Under the pieces are notes generated by a model. It did not search any database. It saw nothing but the letters and a program-made list of their open reading frames with translations, and was not told where the DNA came from. Shown here in pieces: positions 49,380-60,729 of a DNA stretch of 64,000 nucleotides. Where the stretch lies: NCBI GenBank assembly GCA_027704905.1, contig CM051006.1, positions 3,139,376-3,203,375 on the forward strand, in the 5' to 3' direction. Every line of letters begins with the position of its first letter. The first letter of the stretch is position 1. The DNA comes from Muraenolepis orangiensis (Eukaryota; Chordata; Actinopteri; Gadiformes; Muraenolepididae). The position numbers and the translations under genes were made by a program.

Positions 49380-50143
49380 AGGGTTTCCGTTAGCCGGTAT
49401 TTACCGGCTTTTAGCAGGTAAAAATTATTAAAAAACCGTCATTTAAAAACCTGCCGGTCAAAATGTCCGGTAATAATGCTCGTACTAAACTTAGATCCTG
49501 GACATTTGAGTTTTGACAGCTTTATTACTGCCCCTCCCCCCCGGAAGGGTGACCGAATGAAGTGACCAATCACCTGCCGCAGTGACCGAATGAAGTGACC
49601 AATCAGCTGCCGCTCCTCTCATTACGTCAAGCCGCCCGATGAGATGCAGGTGCAGTGATGGCAGCACTCCACGGCTATGGGGCTTTAATGTTAGCGCTCC
49701 ACGGCTATGGGGCTTTAATGTTAGCGCTCCACGGCTATGGGGCTTTAATGTTAGCGCTCCACGGCTATGGGGCTTTAATGTTAGCGCTCCACGGCTATGG
49801 GGGTTTAATGTTTGCGACAGCAAAAAGTTGCCTGGTAGCCTACAGGGTAAATGTGATGCCATGTAGCCTATGTTAAAACGGACTACAGATGTTACAGGTG
49901 TTTTGAAATAGATTTTTGCGGCTAACGAGGTTTTGCTCAATCGTTCTGTTCGTTTTGTTGTTCATTAAATAGTCAAATTTATTTGAGGTCTTTGTCATTC
50001 TTTCGTCAATCTCGGTGTACATTATAGTTGCGTTTGTAATATAGACTGTTATTGAAACATGACCGCTAAGTTTCAAATCTGTCCGGTAAAATAAAATCTG
50101 TCCGGCACTTGACCGGCAAGAAAAAATCCTAGCAGAAACCCTG
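49379..50143. mobile_element. hAT-like non-autonomous transposon in a (GT)n array
   Basis: The 765-bp element has ends cagggtttccgttag and, reading inward on the other strand, cagggtttctgctag: terminal inverted repeats of about 15 bp with two mismatches. Several subterminal copies of gtccggta/ccggc lie near both ends, as hAT transposases often need. The flanks are gtgtgtgt on both sides, compatible with an 8-bp target duplication but not provable inside a GT repeat. No transposase frame. It carries an internal 30-bp minisatellite. Confidence 0.75.
49667..49816. repeat. 30-bp minisatellite inside the hAT-like element
   Basis: Five copies of ctccacggctatggggcttt followed by aatgttagcg; the last copy has ggggg and tttgcg changes. 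Confidence 0.95.
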
Positions 50144-50166
50144 GTGTGTGTGTGTGTGTGTGTGTG

Positions 50167-50211
<45 letters not shown>
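50144..50211. repeat. (GT)n, right part of the split array
   Basis: GT run with a single gct interruption, continuing the array at 49324-49378. Confidence 0.94.
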
Positions 50212-50212
<1 letters not shown>

Positions 50213-50429
50213 CTATATTATATTATTTAGAATCAGCAGGAATTTAGGAGCCTCAGTATTACCAAGCGGGCATGGCTGATCTCCATGTGGGAGCATGCAG
50301 TCTGCCTGTGCTCATGTCTTCATACCAAGTGTTCAACCTTATTGTTCCTCCTTAATGTTCTGTACCTTCAGCAGCCCACTGACCCTGCAGTCTGCAGCCT
50401 GCTGTCTCACTGCCAGGAGCTCTCACCCA

Positions 50430-50433
<4 letters not shown>

Positions 50434-50520
<87 letters not shown>
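50434..50520. repeat. (CT)n microsatellite
   Basis: About 43 perfect CT units. Confidence 0.97.
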
Positions 50521-50523
<3 letters not shown>

Positions 50524-50684
50524 GCTGATTTTGCTTTTCTTCGTTGAAAAGCAAATGATTGATTGTTCTCTATCCCCGGGTTTGATAAATGTGTCTTTGA
50601 GTTTGTATTCTGTTCTACTATTCCATATTATTGAGAGAAAGTGTCTGTTTCCCTCCCATTTGTCACCCCATACACATCTTCACA

Positions 50685-51264
50685 AGAAAGCCATCCAGTG
50701 GGGTCTCGAGGACTGCAGAGAAGATCATCGGATGTGCACTTCCATGCATGGAGGAGATCTTTAGGACCAGATGTTGGAAGAAGGCCATCTCCATCACAAA
50801 GGACTGCAACCACCCTAGGCTCCATCTCTTCTCCCCCCTACCGTCTGGTTGCCGGTTGCGCAGCATCAGTACAGCAAGGACTACCAGGTTTAGGGATAGT
50901 TTTTATCCACAGGCAGTGACCTACTGAACCGCTAGGAGTGCTGCCACTTTCATCACGTTGTCATAAACATTACATACTTTACTGGACTTTCTGGACTCAT
51001 CATATTAACTGTACTGTATTCATGATTCTGCTGTACTACTGGCACATTAAATGCTTTTAAAAAAAATTGAAAAAGGGTGTACATTCAACACATGTAAATA
51101 TCATTTAGAAGTCACTTTGCAGCTCTTTTTTTGTTTATTTTTATGGTATATATTATTTATATTTGTATGGTATTGTTTTGGAGATGTATACTGCGGAAGG
51201 GAATGGGGAGTAAGCATTCCAATGTACTTATTGCAATTGGCTACTAAAAATATCTTGTATCTTG
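50685..51264 (+). pseudogene. LINE remnant: ORF2 C-terminus and 3' UTR
   Basis: The frame around 50690-50927 gives SRTAEKIIGCALP, RCWKKAISITKDCNHPRLHL, LPSGCRLRSI and RFRDSFYPQAV, the conserved end of a CR1/L2/Rex-group ORF2 (after the RT). The UTR contains gggaatggggagtaagcatt and ends with atcttgtatcttg units. The RT is gone. The same 3' end occurs at 37095-37182 and, reversed, at 60160-60320. A 26-bp minisatellite starts directly after the tail. Confidence 0.8.
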
Positions 51265-51280
51265 TGTCTGTCATATCTTG

Positions 51281-51645
51281 TTTCATGTCAGAGAACCAGC
51301 GTCTTGTCTCATGTCAGAGAACCAGCGTCTTGTCTCATGTCAGAGAACCAGCGTCTTGTCTCATGTCAGAGAACCAGCACCTTGTTTCATGTCAGAGAAC
51401 CAGCGTCTTGTCTCATGTCAGAGAACCAGCCTCTTGTTTCATGTCAGAGAACCAGCGTCTTGTCTCATGTCAGAGAACCAGCATCTTGTCTCATGTCAGA
51501 GAACCAGCGTCTTGTCTCATGTCAGGGAACCAGCGTCTTGTCTCATGTCAGGGAACCAGCGTCTTGTCTCATGTCAGAGAACCAGCGTCTTGTCTCATGT
51601 CAGGGAACCAGCGTCTTGTCTCATGTCAGGGAACCAGCGTCTAGT
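51281..51645. repeat. 26-bp minisatellite, about 14 copies
   Basis: Unit gtctcatgtcagagaaccag followed by cgtctt; variants include agggaacc and agcacc. It opens all three plus frames, as expected for a 26-bp period without stops. Confidence 0.96.
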
Positions 51646-51989
51646 TTCCACGTCTTTCCACTCCACCGTCAGGTTATTGTTATTTGGTCTTTTGCATTTG
51701 AGCTTTAAGCTTTTCCCTCATCTAAGTGATTTTTGTGTTGGACTTTGCATTTTCATCAGTAAAGACTTTATTTTGATACTTTTGTCTTGAGTCGTGCTTT
51801 TGGGTTCGGGTCCAGACTTTGGTTCTGACATTATCTACATATCGAAAGGAAATGCCAAGCTCTATGATCCTTGATTAAATAATCTCATTCCTACTGGACT
51901 GCTAAAATCCTATTAGTTAGTTTTCTACTGAATCCACTGCTGCTCTCTATTAGAGTACTACTATAATCTACACTACTCCACTCTACAAA
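51646..51989. other. No recognised feature
   Basis: Unique-looking spacer. Confidence 0.4.
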
Positions 51990-52996
<1,007 letters not shown>

Positions 52997-53004
<8 letters not shown>

Positions 53005-53755
53005 GTGGAGGATCCTAGTCAGGGTGTTATCCCCGCTGCAGGCCCTTCTCTCCTGCCCTCTTATGTGGGAGGAGCCCCGCGCGGCGGCCCTGAACAGGAG
53101 CCACCGGGACGCTTTGAGGAGGATGGAGTCCCTGGACCCGCTGAGCAGCGACTCCCAGGGAAGTTCGTATTTTTCCCTCCTCCTTCTCCTCCTCCGAGAT
53201 GCAATACAATTTCAGTATGACGGCTATTCCCAGAGTGGGTACGTGTACCCTCAGGGGTACCGCAGTTCCATATGGGGTACCCCAACAAAACATCTGGAAT
53301 GGCCTCTCTGTGTCAAAAGTAAAGCACACAGCCGCCCCTACTCTGCTTGATGATTTTTGTCTAAATGATTTTTGTCATTTTGGTTGTTTGTGTTTTTTAT
53401 ATTTATTATCACACCCAGACGTAGTTCATATTGTGTTTGAGCCAATGTGATTATGGCTGTGAGAGGAAGAGGGGGTGCACTGCAGGAGGTTCCCTGTGTG
53501 AGGGGTACAGGACCTGAAAGAGTTAATACACTGTCCTGTCTTCATATGTAACATCAGATAAGACATTTTACATTGTTCCCTGATGCAAAAACCTTGAAAG
53601 TGAGCCTGATTCCTTCATCTGCATTTTCTACCGTTTGTGTGTGTGCTTGGGAATAGAAACGCAATAAATAAAACGTAGCCTTGTGTTAGCATTGTGCTGC
53701 AGTTATTGGTAGCCCACGGCCCTGCTTAATGCCTCCCATAACTTGTGTCTCATAG

Positions 53756-53801
<46 letters not shown>

Positions 53802-54997
53802 AAGAAACTTGACTCAACAACATCTGAACACTTGGAAAGTTAGTCAATGTGACAAATGAAAGATGTGTGCAGCCGAGCATATGCTTGGTTTATCTTGACT
53901 TGTCTTAGTTGGTGACAAACTGCGGTTTGACTTGAGTTGAATTGTGTTGAAGATTGCTTTGTGAAAACTAAAAGTTTCTCTTTGAATTCAATTGGATTCA
54001 ATCCAACGATTCAATCCAACAATAAAGAGTGACAGCACAGCCATGCTTTATACTTCAAAGGTACACACACGCAGTTTTAATTTAGTCTTGTTTTGCTACT
54101 CAAACATTTTCATATCAAAGGGATAAAAACAGTATCCGGGCCTTACGAGCAGTCGGTATGAACTGCGTTGGTGTTTGCATGGTTAGCGCTGATAATGAGT
54201 GAGAATGCACTCACATCACCCATGTCGCTTCTCTCTGTGTAAAACTAATTGATCTCGTTTTAACTAGTTTTGGTTTGATTTAGAGCGATAATAACTTTCG
54301 ACGACGTCAAAACAACGACCGTTTTATTAATATATACTGCAGACCAAAAACAACATTATTTTATTGTTGTAAATTAAATAAAAATTTTAACCACAACAAA
54401 AACACTATCCTAACCATGCTGACATTGTTCAGTATTCTTCTTTAAATCAATCAAGTCTGGTTCCTCTGGGACTAAATATCCAGAGAGACGACTGAACTCC
54501 GTTTCCTTTCCAGTCATCAGAAGGATAGAAAGTAGGATGAAGCCACAGACAGACCTACACTCACACGGCCCTGGGAGCACAGCTCAACGCTCAGTGAACT
54601 GCTTACATCTGTCCCTGCAGTCTAAGCTTTATTTCTTTTTTTTTTTAAATATCCATTTTCAAGAGGTCAGCTTTTGTTCGTGTGTTTGTTCTTTCTTTCT
54701 TTTTTATTTTGAAACACAGGGCGAATGTTGAAATGTATTGTCAGGTTAAAGATGCCAAGAGATTCAGTTTCTTTATTGGATTCCTATTTAAACACAGTGA
54801 CGCTGATCTGAACCATTCCTCTGATTCCATCTCTACATACAGATCGATACACATGGATTGAATCAGTGTTTTAACTTGTACTGCTGTGTTTGTGTTTAAA
54901 TGAACTCAATATTCAGAGGATGGAGCTCACTAACCTTCACAGTCTGGGCTCACACTTTACATCACAGCGCGCCGTCAGCGTGGATTTAACTGAGTAC
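52997..54997. other. No confirmed gene; CpG-rich open stretch at 53000-53165
   Basis: About 53000-53165 is GC-rich and open in more than one frame (for example NRSHRDALRRMESLDPLSSD) with an acceptor-like ccccgctgcag at 53029-53039. I see no good GT donor and recognise no family. Near 53238-53285 the words gggtacgtgtaccc and ggggtacccc resemble a common fish dispersed repeat. A (TA)n tract is at 53758-53797. Confidence 0.4.
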
Positions 54998-55482
54998 CGC
55001 TGGAACCACATGTAACAGCATGTGTTTAATATGTTGTAACGTTATGGAACCACATGTAACAGCATGTATTTATTATGTTGTAACATTATGGAACCACGTA
55101 TAAAAGCATGTATTTAATATTTTGTAACGTTATAGAACCACATGTAACAGCATGTGTTTAATATGTTGTAACGTTATGGAACCACATGTAACAGCATGTA
55201 TTTAATATGTTGTAACGTTATGGAACCACATGTAACAGCATGTATTTATTATGTTGTAACATTATGGAACCACGTATAAAAGCATGTATTTAATATTTTG
55301 TAACGTTATAGAACCACATGTAACAGCATGTGTTTAATATGTTGTAACGTTATAGAACCACATGTTACAGCATGTGTTTAATATGTTGTAATGACATGTA
55401 ACAGCATGTATTTAATATGTTGTAACGTTATAGAACCACATGTAACAGCATGTATTTAATATGTTGTAACGTTATGGAACAT
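54998..55482. repeat. 44-bp minisatellite, about 11 copies
   Basis: Unit ggaaccacatgtaacagcat followed by gtatttaatatgttgtaacgttat. Units at about 55073 and 55268 share the same changes (cgtataaaagc, tattttg), showing block duplication. Confidence 0.95.
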
Positions 55483-55928
55483 GTGACTGCACAGTGTGGT
55501 TAGGGTCAGGGGTCAAAGTAAGATAAAGGCCAAACTAGTCAATCCCCAACATACAGAGAGGAACAAAACAACATAACAACAACTGTTTATATCAATATAA
55601 ACGCATCGTTCATTTCAAACTGCTTTTGTGTCAGGATTATTCCCTGAACTCTTGTTGTTGGAGCGTTCTGGGAGTTCCAGGTTCGATCCCTGCCAACCTG
55701 GCCCATGTCTGTAATCAACGTCTCTTTGGTCCGATTAGTTTTCTTTTATCAATCAGGACAATCTCAAATGGTTTTCCTGATTTGAGTGATTCACAGAACA
55801 TGAGATGGTCATCTGCTGAGTCAGCAAGTGACTCTAAACCTTCTCTGTTTTACTGCCATATACAAATACTTACTATGCTAATAAAAGCATTTGACAAGCA
55901 AGCAGAGTGCACTAATGTTGCTGACGAC

Positions 55929-55965
<37 letters not shown>

Positions 55966-56027
55966 ATCCATCACAAATATAACGTTTTATTTGTCTTATG
56001 GTGTAGCTTTCTGAAGGTGGTGCCGGA
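55483..56027. other. No gene; small (CA)n at 55929-55962
   Basis: A lone B-box-like ggttcgatccc is at 55680 without an A-box upstream; the rest is unrecognised. Confidence 0.4.
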
Positions 56028-56215
56028 GACAGACAGACAGAGACAGACAGACAATGAGACATGAGGACACAGAGAGACACAGAGAGACACAGAGACAGAC
56101 AGACAGAGACAGACAGACAATGAGACATGAGGACACAGAGAGACACAGAGAGACACAGAGACAGACAGACAGAGACAGACAAACGGAGAGAGACAGACAG
56201 ACAGCGTTCTGAAGG
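56028..56215. repeat. GACA-rich repeat with about 70-bp duplication
   Basis: agacagacagacagagacag modules and a block containing aatgagacatgaggacacag occur twice (about 56054 and 56119). Confidence 0.9.
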
Positions 56216-56385
56216 CGGTGCCGTTACTGATCATCAACAGAGGAAGACAGTCAGACAGACAGACGTACACACAGAGAGACAGACATGTTTTGTAAGTGCC
56301 TGACTGCTGAATGATTGGACGTATGGATGGATGAACAATGAAGGGATGGATGGGTGAATGCAGAGGAGAGACAGAAGAGCAGAGA

Positions 56386-56408
56386 CACAGAGACACAGAG
56401 ACACAGAG

Positions 56409-56500
<92 letters not shown>
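56386..56500. repeat. (GA)n microsatellite
   Basis: gacacaga units leading into about 45 GA units with one gcga interruption. Confidence 0.95.
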
Positions 56501-56503
<3 letters not shown>

Positions 56504-57254
56504 AACAGGAGGACATTACATTAAATTAAATTAAAACGCACACTCTGTGAGGGGCCAGGGTAAAGCTGGGCTCTTTAAGACCTTGTCACGTACTCCCGGT
56601 AGACCTAACCCTGTTTCCACGCTCGGCAAATTTAATCAAGGTGACTTCTTCTCCTCCTACTCCTCGTCCTCCTCCTCCTATGCAGAGCTCCCAAGAGGAG
56701 GCAAGGTGGAGTCTCTCTGGTACCCGACATATGCTGAGATGCGTCCTCAAGGATCTTCCTGCTTTTAGATCTCCTGCCTGCTGCTCCCTCTTGGCCCTGA
56801 CCCCATGACCTCCCCCTTATGTCCATCCATCCATCAACTCATCCATGAATCAAACACTAGATCAATTCATCCATCTATTAAAGCAAATAATTCATCAATT
56901 CATCCATCCATCTATGTATTCATTCAGTGTACTCAAATTTCTAAACAACTATGATACAAATACTGTTGCTGCACCTCAGCGCTTTTGTCATTAGTACCGT
57001 ATTGACCCGATTATAAGTCGACCCCGATTATAAGACGACCCCTCTTTTTCAAGACTCATTTTTGGAAAAATACCTTTTTGAAGACCAAATCTTTTTTTTA
57101 TAAAGAAAATAATTTTATTTGAAAATAATGATAACACACATCACACATTGTGTTCAAATTTGCCTAACTTGGCAAACAAAAACAAAACAGGCTAGATAGA
57201 TTGCAATGAAACAGTAGTGCAATAAAACGGTAGTGCAATAAAACAGTAGAGCTA
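56501..57254. other. No gene; possible DNA-transposon end near 57000
   Basis: taccgtattgacccgattat, then aagtcgacc and gattataagacgacc at about 56995-57055 resemble terminal words of a widespread animal repeat, but no partner terminus is visible. A catccatc-rich tract is at 56820-56910. Confidence 0.4.
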
Positions 57255-57690
57255 GAGTTACCTTTCCGTAGTAACCTGAAAACTGTCTCTCCCTCTTCTC
57301 TCTCCGCATCTGTCCTATCCTCACTACCATCCCCCCAACAATTCTCTCTCTTGTCGGTAGAGGAAGCCTCCTCCACTCTGACTTCCTCTCTCCTCCTCCT
57401 TCGACTCTCTCTGTCCTCTCACCTCCAGACCAGCACGAGCCTCTCCTCCACCTCCTTGGTTGTCTGAACCTACAGACCGGAATCTCTCCTATCATTCCTG
57501 TCCAAAACCCTTGAACGTACTGTCTCCTCACAACTTTCATCCTATCTCTCCCAGAACAACCTACTCGACCCTCACCAGTCAGGCTTCAAGGCTGTGCACT
57601 CCACGGAGACGGCACTGCTCGCAGTGACAGAGTCTCTTCGTGATGCCAGAAGCTCGTCCCTCTCATCAGTACTGATCTTTCTCCTAACCT
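57255..57690 (+). pseudogene. L2-type LINE reverse-transcriptase fragment
   Basis: The plus-strand translation at about 57470-57685 gives SFLSKTLERTVSSQLSSYLS, QNNLLDPHQSGFKAVHSTET and ALLAVTESLRDARSSSLSSV, the well-conserved RT fingers region of L2-clade LINEs (YRPVSLLPFLSKTLER...). The upstream FSLLSVEEASSTLTSS at about 57340-57395 fits the segment before it but lies with extra or missing sequence and a stop between. The frame then leaves the LINE at SSVLI and runs into a 23-bp minisatellite, so the RT active site is never reached. Confidence 0.8.
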
Positions 57691-58205
57691 GCTCCCTCAT
57701 ATCCTCTTACCTGCTCCCTCGTACCCTCTTAACTGCTTCCTCGTACCCTCTTACCTGCGCCCTCATACCCTCTTATCTGCTCCCTCATATCCTCTTACCT
57801 GCTCCCTCGTACCCTCTTAACTGCTCCCTCATACCCTCTTACCTGCTCCCTCATACCCTCTTACCTGCTCCCTCATACCCTCTTATCTGCTCCCTCATAT
57901 CCTCTTACCTGCTCCCTCGTACCCTCTTACCTGCTCCCTCATACCCTCTTATCTGCTCCCTCATACCCTCTTATCTGCTCCCTCATATCCTCTTATCTGC
58001 TCCCTCGTACCCTCTTAACTGCTCCCTCATACCCTCTTATCTGCTCCCTCATATCCTCTTACCTGCTCTCTCATACCCTCTTATCTGCTCCCTCATACCC
58101 TCTTATCTGCTCCCTCATACCCTCTTACCTGCTCCCTCGTACCCTCTTATCTGCTCCCTCGTACCCTCTTATCTGCTCCCTTGTAACCTGTTACCCGTAC
58201 CCTCG
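57686..58205. repeat. 23-bp minisatellite, about 22 copies
   Basis: Unit ctcataccctcttatctgct followed by ccc; variants cgtacc, catatc, tacctg, aactg. It begins exactly where LINE RT similarity ends. Confidence 0.95.
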
Positions 58206-58316
58206 TACCCTTGCACACCACTGCCGCTCAGCACTCCTCAAAGCTCAGGGCGGAGGCAAAACACAAAAAAACTAAAGGATCTCCATTTCTTTATTATGGT
58301 GTCACTCAACCCGGGA

Positions 58317-58572
58317 AAAGGAGGAGGGGGGGGAGAGGGAGGAGGAGGAGGAGGGGGAGGAGGAGGAGGAAGAGGGGGAGGAGGGGGAGGAGGGGGAGGA
58401 GGGGGAGGAGAGGGAGGAGGAGGAGGAGGAGAGGGAGGAGGAGGAGGAGGAGGAGGAGGGGAGGAGGAGGAGGAGGAGGAGGGGGAGGAAGAGGGGGAGG
58501 AGGGGGAGGAGGAGGAGGAGGGGGAGGAAGAGGGGGAGGAGGGGGAGGAGGGGGAGGAGGGGGAGGAGGAGA
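58317..58572. repeat. GGA/GGGGGA purine tract
   Basis: Nearly pure G/A for about 255 bp, with larger blocks (gaggaagagggggaggaggg) repeated. Confidence 0.96.
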
Positions 58573-59507
<935 letters not shown>

Positions 59508-59787
59508 AAAGATTGGTTAAGGATTAATAATCAGGTCACCAGAAATGCCCTTCAATCCCACATTTAGATTCTGCTTCAATCTCCCCTTGAATATGTAAGC
59601 ATCCGCTAGAAGGCCGAGATCAATACCAGGATCTATTAATTAGATCTATTGTATTTCATTGCAGGCCCACGTCGGTTGGTCCAGCTTCTAGCTCTAATTA
59701 CAATACAACGGGCCCGTATGTTAACACAAGGGGGAGCGTGATGAGCGCTGACGAGCCAATTACAACAATGTCCACTTGTGAGATCAA

Positions 59788-60144
59788 TGTCAGGGCTTGG
59801 TTGGGACCCAAAAGAGTGATAGAAGCCAGGAACAATAATATATATTTTAATCGACCAGCGGGCTCGCTGATTAGGCTGAGCAGATGCAGTCCAATGAAAA
59901 ACAAATCCCGAAAGATACAAAACAGGCAGAGTCCAAACACGTCGTCAAGGTAACAGGTCGGTAACAGGATGTCCAGGGTTGAGGCAAAAGTACAAAAACG
60001 CTGAGGCAAAACACAAAGTCATAATCCAGGCAATGGTCGAACAACAGAATACAATGCGTGGCAGACAAGACATGGTATAGACACATCCAGGAAGCCAGCA
60101 GAGATCCAGGACTAGGAGCGGAAGAGCTGGGTTGGACCGTGACA
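59788..60144 (-). mobile_element. Ty3/Gypsy LTR (3' copy), same family as 31234-31671
   Basis: On the minus strand it begins tgtcacggtccaacccagct and ends caagccctgaca, matching both ends of the LTR at 31234-31671. A purine run (agaggggtcc) precedes it on the minus strand, the polypurine-tract position. It is about 80 bp shorter than the other copy. Confidence 0.82.
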
Positions 60145-60159
60145 GGACCCCTCTACGGA

Positions 60160-60320
60160 CAAGATACAAGATACAAGATTTGCATTGGCCATTTGTAACA
60201 AGTACATAGGAACGTTTACTCCCCATTCCCTCCCGCAGTATCAATCTCAAAAACAACACCATAAAAATATAAATAATATATACAATAAAATAAACCAAAA
60301 AAGAGAAGCAAAGTGACTTA
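60160..60320 (-). mobile_element. LINE 3' end inserted in the Gypsy remnant
   Basis: The plus strand starts with three caagata units, followed (reverse strand) by gggagggaatggggagtaaa, matching the LINE ends at 37095-37182 and 51180-51264. It lies between the chromodomain coding end and the polypurine tract of one Gypsy remnant. Confidence 0.78.
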
Positions 60321-60321
60321 A

Positions 60322-60422
60322 ATGATTTTGGAGACGAGGGTTCGCTCCAAAATGTGTCTGGCAGGCACCCAGCTTCTCTCCTTTGGCACGTAACCTTCCC
60401 AGTCAGCCAGGTATTTAAATAA
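60322..60422 (-). pseudogene. Gypsy chromodomain fragment
   Basis: The minus-strand translation gives FKYLADWEGYVPKERSWVPA and RHILERTLVSKI, a homologue of the chromodomain at about 31090-31180. Everything upstream is cut off by the neighbouring retrotransposon LTR. Together with the LTR at 59788-60144 it forms one old element interrupted by a LINE. Confidence 0.8.
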
Positions 60423-60435
60423 GAACGATTCCATT

Positions 60436-60687
60436 TGTTCCATCGGGTTTATTAAAGGACTACAACAATATACAAACAAGTCTCGGACGACCGCGGGTGT
60501 GTTTACAAATAGCGCCTCAGCTTCCTGTTCCGGTCGCTGCGCTACTGTGCAGGGCCGTCTCTTATAGAGGCGCTGTATAGCATATTCTCTATCTCCCCCA
60601 CAGTCTTTAACATACCAATGTATAAAGGCTGAGAAAAATATAAATAACCAAACACACAAAAATGTGAATAAATGCCTGTATAACCCA
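60436..60687 (-). mobile_element. Putative 3' LTR of the second Gypsy element
   Basis: On the minus strand, 40 bases after the pol stop, a purine run (aatctgggggtggg) leads into tgggttatacaggc. About 240 bp later there is an aataaa, and the unit can be closed at gatggaaca. Borders follow the TG..CA rule only, since the 5' LTR lies outside the window. Confidence 0.55.
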
Positions 60688-60729
60688 CCCCCAGATTATG
60701 TGATTGTAAATCATGTGTCCATTATGTGA

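Noticed and set aside
55679..55690. tRNA B-box ggttcgatccc on the plus strand
   Set aside because: No A-box about 44 bp upstream; single word match only.
56995..57060. Complete DNA transposon starting at taccgtattgacccg
   Set aside because: Only one terminus-like motif is seen; no inverted partner or TSD within a few kb.
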